Shown: positions 7,859 to 16,300 of the stretch, in pieces
How positions within the stretch are numbered: the stretch's first letter is position 1
How the letters are laid out: each line of letters starts with the position of its first letter
Notes under the pieces: generated by a model
The model's input: only the letters and a program-made list of their open reading frames with translations
Told to the model about the DNA's origin: nothing
Databases searched by the model: none
Made by a program: the position numbers and the translations under genes
Origin: Cellulomonas biazotea
GTDB lineage: Bacteria > Actinomycetota > Actinomycetes > Actinomycetales > Cellulomonadaceae
Direction of reading: 5' to 3'
NCBI RefSeq assembly: GCF_004306155.1
Contig: NZ_BIMR01000141.1
Coordinates: 1 to 35,194 of the forward strand
Length of the DNA: 35,194 nt

Positions 7859-8353
7859 ATGAACCCCCTGACCGAAGCGCAGATCCGCGCGTCCTTCGTC
7901 AACTGCTCCAAGGGCGAGGCGTCGAGCCTCACCCTCCCCGCCGACCTGGCGGACACCCGCTGGGACCGCCTCGACGTCCTGGGCTGGACCGACCGGAAGG
8001 CGCCGTTGCGCGCCTACGTCGTCGTGCCCGTCGACGGCGGGGTCGTCGGCGTCGCGCTGCGGGCCCCCGAGACCGGCGGCAAGCAGCGCCGGGCCGTGTG
8101 CGCCTGGTGCGAGGACGTGTACTCCACCGACGACGTGTCGCTGTACGTCGCGCGCCGGGCCGGTGCGGCCGGTCGCAAGGGCGACACGGTGGGCACGCTC
8201 ATCTGCACGGCGTTCGGCTGCTCGCGCAACGTGCGCCGCAAGCCGAGGATCGTCGAGGCCGGCGACGACCCGGCGGCGCTCGTCCAGCGCCGCATCGAGG
8301 GTCTGCGGGAGCGGTCGGAGCGGTTCGCCCGCGAGGTCCTGCGGGAGGTCTGA
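7859..8353 (+). CDS. FBP/FusB-type EF-G-binding treble-clef zinc-finger protein
   Basis: 164 residues from ATG 7859; the frame is open upstream to 7643 but that part is Arg/Pro-rich low complexity. The start MNPLTEAQIRASFVNCSKGE is typical of this family. The C-terminal half is a treble-clef zinc finger: CAWCEDV (CX2C) and CTAFGC (CX4C) followed by SRNVRRKP, the FBP_C pattern. Family members related to FusB bind elongation factor G and help release it from ribosomes; in firmicutes this gives fusidic acid resistance. Whether this actinobacterial protein does so is unknown. The upstream ribosome-binding site is weak (GAGAGCCGAG), in keeping with possible control through the long leader. A strong hairpin follows the stop. 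Confidence 0.8.
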   Translation: MNPLTEAQIRASFVNCSKGEASSLTLPADLADTRWDRLDVLGWTDRKAPLRAYVVVPVDGGVVGVALRAPETGGKQRRAVCAWCEDVYSTDDVSLYVARRAGAAGRKGDTVGTLICTAFGCSRNVRRKPRIVEAGDDPAALVQRRIEGLRERSERFAREVLREV

Positions 8354-8359
8354 CAGCCG

Positions 8360-8410
8360 CGACACCCCCGACCCGGCCGCACGCACGCGGTCGGGTCGGG
8401 CGTGCTGTCG
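8360..8410. terminator. Bidirectional hairpin between the FBP and sigma-factor genes
   Basis: Arms 8367-8380 and 8387-8400 form a 14-bp stem with one G-U pair and a 6-nt loop, flanked by partly complementary CGACAC and GTGCTGTCG. It lies between convergent stops at 8353 and 8418. Confidence 0.8.
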
Positions 8411-8417
8411 CAGCCCT

Positions 8418-9317
8418 TCAGCCGGAGGCCGTACCGCCGAAGCCGGTGAGCTTGTCCGGGTTGACCTGCACGTACAGGTGCTCGATGCCGCGGTCGGTGA
8501 CGTCGAGGGACAGCAGCGAGAACGGGGCCCCGTCGCGCGACACGAGGAGCGCGGGCGCACCGTTCGCCTCGACGACGGTGAGCGTCGCGCCGGTCCAGTA
8601 CTTGCGCCACACGTTGTCCATGAACAGCGCGACCCGGTCGATCCCGACGAGCTCGACGCGCGACGCGTGCACCTTGCCGCCGCCGTCGGGGCGGGCGACC
8701 ACGTCCGCGGCGAGGAACCGCTCGAACCGCGCGAGGTCCCCGTCGTTCGCGGCCGCGACGAACTCGTCGATGAGCCGCCGGTGCTCGGCGGGGTCGACGG
8801 GCACGGCCTCGCGGGTGTCGAGGCGCTCGCGGGCGCGGCGGGCGAGCTGGCGGGCGTTGGCCTCGGTGAGGTCGAGGATCTCGGCGACGCGGCGGTAGGG
8901 GTAGTCGAACGCCTCGCGCAGGATGTAGACGGCGCGCTCGACGGGCGTGAGGTGCTCGAGCAGCAGGAGCGTCGCGACCGACAGGCCCTCGGCGCGCTCG
9001 GCGCCGAGGGCGGGGTCGGCGGACGTGTCGACGGGCTCGGGCAGCCACGGGCCGACGTACGTCTCGCGGCGCGCGCGGGCGGACGTCGCGGCGTTGACCG
9101 CGAGCCGGGCGGTCACGGTCGTGAGGAACGCGGCGGGCCGTTCGACGACGGACCGGTCGGTGCCCTGCCAGCGGACCCACGCGTCCTGCACGACGTCCTC
9201 GGCCTCGGCGACGACCCCGAGCATCCGGTACGCGAGCCCGAAGAGCTGCGGGCGCACCGCGAGGAACTCGGCGAGCGCGGGGCCGTCGAGGTCGGAGGGC
9301 GCGGGGGTGGTCGTCAT
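8418..9317 (-). CDS. ECF sigma factor of group ECF41 with SnoaL-like C-terminal extension
   Basis: 299 residues from ATG 9317, placed by a -10 box TAGCGT ending 7 nt upstream (leaderless); a GTG at 9326 with GGGGAGG upstream is an alternative. Sigma region 2 (about 20-80: LFGLAYRMLGVVAEAEDVVQ) and region 4 (about 110-165: LTPVERAVYILREAFDYPYR) are followed by a SnoaL/NTF2-like extension. Three ECF41 signatures are present: WLPEPV (91-96) in the linker, DGGGK (211-215, usually DGGGR) and NPDKL (286-290). In this group the extension replaces an anti-sigma factor and tunes activity. ECF41 factors usually control one adjacent oxidoreductase, epimerase or carboxymuconolactone decarboxylase gene; the upstream oxidoreductase gene fits. 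Confidence 0.95.
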   Translation of the reverse strand: MTTTPAPSDLDGPALAEFLAVRPQLFGLAYRMLGVVAEAEDVVQDAWVRWQGTDRSVVERPAAFLTTVTARLAVNAATSARARRETYVGPWLPEPVDTSADPALGAERAEGLSVATLLLLEHLTPVERAVYILREAFDYPYRRVAEILDLTEANARQLARRARERLDTREAVPVDPAEHRRLIDEFVAAANDGDLARFERFLAADVVARPDGGGKVHASRVELVGIDRVALFMDNVWRKYWTGATLTVVEANGAPALLVSRDGAPFSLLSLDVTDRGIEHLYVQVNPDKLTGFGGTASG

Positions 9318-9324
9318 GGCGCTC

Positions 9325-9330
9325 ACGCTA
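9325..9330 (-). promoter_or_regulatory. -10 box TAGCGT of the sigma-factor gene
   Basis: Read on the minus strand, TAGCGT ends 7 nt before the ATG at 9317. It lies in the 51-bp gap after the partner gene, so the sigma gene can be expressed separately. Confidence 0.5.
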
Positions 9331-9368
9331 TGCCGACCTCCCCGCGCCCCGCCGGTCCACGATCCGGG

Positions 9369-10103
9369 TCACGCGTGCACGGCCTGCGCGAACGTCACGG
9401 TGCCGAGCCGTGCGTCGCCCGCGGGCACGAGCGAGCCCTCGTCGAGGACGGCCCCGAAGTACGGTGCCGCGGGGTCGGCGACGACGGTGCGGGTGTCGCC
9501 ACGCGCGGCGAGGGCGTCGCGGACGACCTCGTCGAACCGCAGCCGCTCGGGCCCGGCGATCTCGACGGTCCCGGCGGGCTCGCCCGCGGCGACGTCGGCG
9601 ACGGCCCGGGCGACGTCCGCGGCGGCGACGGGCTGGAACGCGACGGGCGGGATCCGGACGACGCCGTCGACGGTGGACCCGTCGGCGATGGCGGCGACGA
9701 ACTCGTGGAACTGGGTGGCGCGCACGACGGACCAGCCGATCCCCGACTCGTGGACGAGCCGCTCCTGGGCGACCTTCGCGCGCATGTACCCGGCGTCGAT
9801 GCCGTCGGCGCCGACGATGGACAGCACGACGTGGTGCCGCACCCCGGCGGCGGCCTCGGCGGCGAGCAGGTGGCCCGTCGAGGTCGTGAAGAAGTGCAGG
9901 ACGTCGTCGTCGGCGAACGACGGCGAGTTCGACACGTCCACGACGGCGTCGGCACCGGCGACGGCGTCGGCGACGCCCTCCCCGCTGACGGTGTCGACGC
10001 CGCCGCTCGGCGACGCGGCGAGCACGTCGTGCCCCTCCGCGCGCAGCAGCTCCACGACCTGGCTCCCGATCCGGCCGGTCCCTCCGATGACGACGATCCG
10101 CAC
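9369..10103 (-). CDS. NAD(P)-binding (atypical SDR/NmrA-like) oxidoreductase, ECF41 partner
   Basis: 244 residues from GTG 10103, with AAGGGGA six nt upstream; the frame is open to 10148 but the extension is basic and unlike the family. The N-terminus VRIVVIGGTGRIGSQVVELL is a Rossmann dinucleotide-binding loop (GGTGRIG). The rest fits NAD(P)H-binding atypical SDRs: VVDVSNSPSF, then YMRAKVAQERLVHESGIGWS with the YxxxK pair, VVRATQFHEF, and a substrate-side GPERLRFDEVV. It is likely the oxidoreductase/epimerase (COE) gene regulated by the ECF41 factor encoded just downstream. Its substrate is not predictable. Confidence 0.9.
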   Translation of the reverse strand: MRIVVIGGTGRIGSQVVELLRAEGHDVLAASPSGGVDTVSGEGVADAVAGADAVVDVSNSPSFADDDVLHFFTTSTGHLLAAEAAAGVRHHVVLSIVGADGIDAGYMRAKVAQERLVHESGIGWSVVRATQFHEFVAAIADGSTVDGVVRIPPVAFQPVAAADVARAVADVAAGEPAGTVEIAGPERLRFDEVVRDALAARGDTRTVVADPAAPYFGAVLDEGSLVPAGDARLGTVTFAQAVHA

Positions 10104-10151
10104 GACCGTCCCCTTCCTGCTCACGGGTGCCGCTGGTCGGCGCCTCACCCT

Positions 10152-10181
10152 GACGACCGGACGGCGGCGGGTTTCGTGACA
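10152..10181 (-). promoter_or_regulatory. Candidate ECF41 target promoter
   Basis: On the minus strand TGTCAC (10181-10176) and CGTC (10155-10152) lie about 50 bp before the oxidoreductase start. ECF41 promoters are described as TGTCACA with CGTC. The 20-nt gap is about two longer than expected, so this is tentative. Confidence 0.35.
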
Positions 10182-10387
10182 CCGCGACGTGAACCGGCTG
10201 GGGCGAACGAGTGAAACGTGCGCAGACCCTGGGTGCCAGCACCCAGAAGCTATGGGGCGGTATTTCGTGTTTCATCACGGCGGATCCGGACGAAACCGCA
10301 GGTCAGTGACATGGCACGGGCACGAAAGATGGGCGCGTCGCCGAAGCAGCCGGCAGGCCCACCCTCCTCCTCGAGACCGGATCACGC
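10182..10387 (+). promoter_or_regulatory. Upstream region of the giant surface-protein gene with palindrome and repeated TTTCGTG
   Basis: Contains the perfect palindrome CTGGGTGCCAGCACCCAG (10229-10246, 8-bp arms) and several copies of a TTTCGTG-like word: TTTCGTG around 10263, its complement CACGAAA around 10321, GAAACGTG around 10213, and one just outside at 10172. The block around 10250-10275 is unusually AT-rich for this genome. No standard -10/-35 pair was recognised, and the ribosome-binding site of the downstream gene is weak. Confidence 0.35.
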
Positions 10388-13300
10388 ATGCCCGGCCACG
10401 CCGCCCCGCCCTCCGTCCGTCCCCGTCGCCCGCGCGTCACGCGGTGGCTGTCGCGCGCCGTGCGCGGGCGCCGTCCGCTCGCGGCGGCGCTGGTCCTCGC
10501 GCTCACGGCACCCCTCGCGGCCGTCACGGGTGTCGTCGGTGCGCAGGCCGCGCCGACGTCGGCGCCGCTGGTCGTCGAGCAGCTCGAGGTGACCGGTGGG
10601 GCGACCCTGACGTCCCCGCAGCCGGCGGCGTCCCCGTCGTACGCGCGCGACACGTCGTGGACGGCGGGCGACAGCGCGGCGACGGTCGAGCTCGCGGCGT
10701 CCTACCGGTGCGCGAGCGACACGCTGCACTGCCCGGGGGCGGCGGCGACGTTCGTCCTGGACCGGCTGCGTCTCGACGCGGCGGTCGCGGTCCCGGGCGG
10801 CCTCGACGTCGACCCGGTCATCGCGTACTGGGCGGACGCGGCGGCGACCGTCCCGGCGGCGACGTTCGCGTCGGCGGTCGCGTTCACGGTGGAGTTCCGT
10901 GAGCCGCTCGACGGCGGCGGCACGGGCCTGGTGGCGGGCACGACGGGCACGCTCGCGGTCCGGACGAAGGTCGTCGCGCCGACGGCGGGCGGCCCCCAGA
11001 CGGGCTCGGCGGTCGTCACGACCGTGCCCGCGGCGGACGGCGCGCTGCCGTCCCGGGTGCGCGTCTCGACGGAGTTTCCGGTGAGCCTCGCGACGACGAC
11101 GACCCTGTCGTGGGCGAAGGACGGCTACCTGTCGGGCGTCGACGCGGGCGCGGACTCCCCGACGAACACCGCGACGGTGACGAGCACCCTGACGGGCGAC
11201 CCGGCGGACGCGCTCACGGTGAGCTGGCCCGCCGCCCCGGCGACACGGCCCGCGGCCGGCACGGTCGGGATGCTCACGGACCTGACGTCGGCCGTGGTGT
11301 CCACGTGGCCGACCGGTGCGGCGCAGGTGCAGGTCACGGGCTGGCGGTGGACGGGTCCGTCGTCCGCGCCCGCGCAGGTGGACCTCGGCACGGTCCTCGC
11401 GCCGACGGGCGGGGCGACGGCGACGGGCGACCTGCTCGCCGCGCTGACGACCGCCGACCGCGCTGCGCTCACGGGCCTGCGGCTCGTGTTCACGGCCGCC
11501 GACGGCAGCACGATCCCCACGGGCACGGCCTCGGTCCTCACGGTCGACGTGCGCGAGCACGGCAGCGTCGACTCGACGCCGGTGCCGCGCGGCGGCTCCG
11601 CGGACTACGTGACGGACGCCCCGGCGGGCGCGTTCGACGCCGCGTCGGACCTCAACACGCTCACGGTGACGGCCTCGGCCGCGACGGTCGCGCGGCGCGG
11701 CACGCAGACGTCGGTCGAGACGTCGCAGTCGCGCGCCTTCCGCGTGTCCGACCCCCGCGCGTACGCGGGCTCCGCGACGACGCTCGTCCCGCTCGCGGGC
11801 GGCACGCTGTACGGCGGCGGGTTCGTGCTCGGGACGTCCTCGGGGACGAACTGGTCGCGCCGGGCCGTCGAGGAGCTCGTCGTGCAGGTCCGCCCGGACC
11901 AGGCCGACGTCACCGCGACGAACGGCCTGCTCGACCCCGACCTGCCCGCCGTCGACGCGCGGACGTTCGGGTCGGGCCTCACCTTCGCCGGCTTCGGTGC
12001 GGCACGCGACGGCGGCGGCACGGGCCCCGCGGCGGACGGCTCCGGCGCGTCCCTGGTCGGCCTGGCCGGCACGGGCGCGGTCGTGACGCTCCGCGTGACC
12101 GCGTCGAGCGGCACGCCCGTCCCGTTCGTGCTGGACGCTGAGGACCCGACGCCCGCGCTGCCGACCACCCCCGGCGACCTGGGCCTGACGGCGTGGTCGC
12201 AGGTCACGGGCTTCACGGTGACCGTCGACGGCGGCGGCGCCGTCGTGCCCATGGGCGCGTCCGTGACCGTCCCGTACCTGCTGCGCTCGGCGACGTCGGC
12301 CAGCCCGCAGACGTACGCGAACCACACGCGCGCGACGACGCGCCTCGGCAGCGACACCTCGCGGGTGCTGCCCCGCACGGCCCGCAGCGGCAACCGCCCC
12401 GTGACCGCGGCGACGGTCGCGGTCGCCGTGCCGACGGTCGGCGTCGAGGGCGGCAAGGAGGTCGTCGAGCCGTACGTATCGACGACCGCCGGCTCGACCG
12501 TCCAGACGGTCCTCACCGCGACGGCCCGGCCGGGCGGCTCGAACCACCTGCCCGACACGCTGGTCGTCGAGGACAGCGCGCGTGCGACGTCGGGCTCGAC
12601 GACCGCCACGGCATGGTGGAACATCCTGCAGCCGACGTCGATCCGCCCGCAGGCCGGGACGGTCACGGTCGTGGACTACTACACGACGGTCGTCAGCGGC
12701 GTGCCGCAGTGGACCCGGTACTCGGACGACCTGACGACGCTCGTCGGCGCGGACACGTGGCGCGGCTTCCGCGTCACCTCGACGCGCACCGACGGCGAGC
12801 CGTTCACCGACCGTGAGTCGGTGCGCACGGCCGTGACGTTCGCGGTCCGCACGACGCCGCTCGCGGCGTGGCCGGGCGACCGCGTCCTGCGCAACGTCGC
12901 GACGGTGACGTCGACGCGCGTCGTCGAGGGCTTCACCGTGACGAGCACGCCGTACCCCGTCACCGACCGCACGACGGGCGTCGTGCCCGGCGTCGGCGGC
13001 ACGCCCGCGCTGGTCAAGCACCTCGCGTCGCCCCGCAGCGGCGTCGAGGGCATGGCGGGCACGAACGTCGCGACCCTCACGTGGGGCACGGCCGGCACGC
13101 AGCAGGGCTCGGTCGTCGTCGCGGACGGCAACGGCCTCGCGGACGGTGTCGCGACGCCGTCGACGGGCCGTGCCGACTCGTTCTGGGACACGCTCGACCT
13201 CACCCGGGTCCGGCCGATCACGTCGGGAGACGTCGCGTCGCCAGGCTCGGCGTACGACCCGTACCTGGTGTTCGACGCGGTCGCGGACGTGCAGGTCTTC

Positions 13301-16300
13301 GACGTCACCGACGGCCAGTGGCACTCGCTCGCGACGCACGAGCTCAGCGGCGGCGTCTGGGGCCTCAAGGCGGGTGCCCGGTCGGACGTGACGTTCGGCG
13401 GCACGGTCGCGACGGGCGACTTCCCGTACCGCGGCTCGTTCCCCGGCGTGACGATCCAGCCGGTCCTGCGGGAGCGGGTCGGCGGCGTGCGCCTCGTGTA
13501 CGCGCCGCGGACCGACGCGGAGCGAGCGGCGAACGTCCCGACCGACTGGCGCACGGCGCTCCCCGCCGTGCCGGACGGTGTCGTCGCGCCGACGCCCGGT
13601 CTCGCCCGCGAGGTGCAGCTCGAGGTCGCCCTGCGTGACCGCTCGCGCTTCGACGGCACACCCGTCAACGACGCGTTCGCGTACACCGGCGGGACCGACG
13701 CGGGCCGCGTGACGAACTCCGGCCGGGTCACCGGCTGGACGGGCGACGACGGCACGGGCTCCGCGACCGACCTCGGCGGGCCCGTGAACGGCGCCGACGA
13801 CCGCACCTTCCGCGTCACGCCCGCGTCGCTGGGCGTCTCGATCGACAAGACCTGGCTGCGCGACGCCAACGGCGAGCCGCTGACCACCAGCGAGCTCGGC
13901 CGGCTCGGCCTGCCCGTCGGCGCCGGTGCACCCGACTCCGAGTACCCGACGGCCACGGTCACCGTGACCGCCCGGTCCACGAGCTCGACGCGCGTCGACG
14001 CCTTCACCGTGACGGAGCCCGCGGGGATCGACGCACCCGGGGCCGTCCTCGGCGCGGACGACCCGTTCGCGCGGTTCGCGATGACCGACCTCGTGACGAT
14101 CACCGACCTCGCCGGCAGCGGCGCGACGAGCACGGACGTCGTGCTGTACCGGGCCGGCCCCGGCGGCACCGTCACCGAGGACCCCGTCCTGACGCGCGCG
14201 GCCGCGCTCGCGCTGCCCGCGGGCGACCTCGTCGACATCGTCGGCGTCCAGGTCCGGTACCGGGGGCGCATCGCGGTCAACGCGACGGCGACCCTCCAGG
14301 TCGGGACGCGACTGCTCGCGCAGGGCCGCGTCGACGGCGAGGCCCCGCAGGACGTCCTGGCCGACCGCGGTGACCTCACCGTCGTCGACGTCGCGCGGGC
14401 GACCGTCGAGGACGCGCGGGTGTGCGCGAACGAGACCGGTACGACCACGCCGATCGCGACGTGCACGACGACCGCCCCGCTGAGCCGCGACGACGACGCC
14501 CAGGTCACGGTGCACGAGCCCGACGTCGAGGCGTTCCCCGCGCTCGCCGTCAGCCCGGCCGACGTGCAGCGCGACGCGGCCGACCCCGCGGTGGCCGTCA
14601 CGCTCTCCGCGCAGAACTTCGGGCTCAGCGAGGCGGACGAGCTGCTCGTCACCGACGCCGACGCGCGGTTCTTCAACGCGGTCGCCGCCGAGACCGTGCG
14701 TCTCGACCGGCTGCCCAGCGGCGCCGAGGAGGCCGAGCTCGAGGTCGTCCTCGCGGACGGCACGCTCGACGTGGGCCCGTACGGCACCTACACGGGCACG
14801 CTCGCGTGGCAGTCGTTCGGCATCCGCACGGCGCTCGGCTCGACGTGGGACCTGGCCGCGCTCGCCGCCGCCGAGGGCGCCACGGCCGACGACGTCGTCG
14901 CGGTCCGCGTCCGCTTCCGCTCGACCGCCGGCTCACGCATCGCCGCCCCCGGCCAGGGGTTCGGCCAGGCCGTACTCGACGGGCGCCTGCGCGAGGAGCT
15001 GCGCACCGGAGGCCTGCCGAGCGCGCTCGGTGCGGCCGACTGGACGTTCCGCGGCGACGCCGAGCTCACGGCCAACCCCGGCGAGAGCGTCCGGGGCCGC
15101 GTGAGCAACCGCGTGTCCGCGACCGCGATCCGCGGCGGGCTCGCCGCGGCGGAGAACTGGACGAGCGTCGTCCCGGTCGCCGTGCACGCGGGCGCCGCGA
15201 CGGTCGACCTGCAGAAGACCGAGCTCGACGTCCAGGGCCGCAAGCCCGGCGACGCCGTGCAGTACCGGATCACCGTCCGGAACACCGCGTCCGGCACGAC
15301 CGCTGCGGACCTCACCGGGCTCGTCGTCACCGACGTCCTGCCCGAGGACGGCTCGCTCGAGTACGGCACCGCACCCGGCGGCGGCTCGCCGTGGCAGGTG
15401 CAGGGGCTGGGCGGCGGCCCGAGCCCGATCGGCGACCCGACCGTCACGGTCGTCGACGGCACCGTCCGGTTCGCGTGGGACGACGACGACCGGCTCGCCG
15501 CCGGTGCGGGCGTCGAGGTGCTGCTGTGGCTCACCGTCTCGCGCGACCTGTCGACGTCGACCGTCGTCAACGCGGCGCTCGCGACCTCGGCCAACCGGCC
15601 GCCCGTCGCCGCGCCCACCGGCGCCGACGGCGGGACCGCGTGCCGCGCCGGCACGTACGACGCGACGAGCGCCACGTGCCGCGTGACGGCCGCCGCGCTG
15701 ACCATCGGCGGCGCCAACGTGTACGTGTCCGAGGAGTGGGTGCGGGCCGCCGGCGCGAGCAGCGCCGTCCGGACCGTGGGCGGGGCCGCCGCGTGCACCC
15801 CGCGCGGCGCCGGCGCGGGCGACCGCGACTGGTACCGCTACCCGTGCGCGGTCGTCACCGAGGCCGGCGCGACGACGCAGTGGCAGGTGCAGGTGACCAG
15901 CCGCGCGACCGTCGGGACGGACCGCCTGGAGATCGTCGACATGCTGTCGCAGGTCGGCGACTATGCCGCGATGGACGCCCGCGCGGGCTCGTCGCGCGGC
16001 AGCGCGTGGCGGCCGGTGTGGGACGGCGTCGTGCCGGCCGTCGTCGCGGCCCCCGTGGGCGCGACCGCGGAGATCTACACGACGACCGCGGACTACCGCT
16101 CCGGCGGTCTCGCGCCGAGCTCCGACTTCGACCCGGTCCCCGGGACGTGGAGCTCGACGCCGCTGACGCCCGGCAGCACGGTCCCGGCCGCGGTGGCCGC
16201 ACGCGTCACGGGCTTCAAGGTCGTGCTGCGGTTCGCCGCGGGCGACCTGCTGAGCAGCGGCGAGAGCGTCCGGCTGCAGTGGGCCATGCGGACCCCGCTC

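Noticed and set aside
10182-10387. Possible c-di-GMP, c-di-AMP or other known riboswitch ahead of the surface-protein gene
   Set aside because: Only a short palindrome was seen; none of the conserved riboswitch core sequences I know is present.
10382-14515. Open minus-strand frame of 1377 codons opposite the giant surface-protein gene
   Set aside because: Arg/Asp/Gly-rich translation typical of the complement of high-GC coding DNA; the plus frame has a signal peptide, domains and LPxTG.
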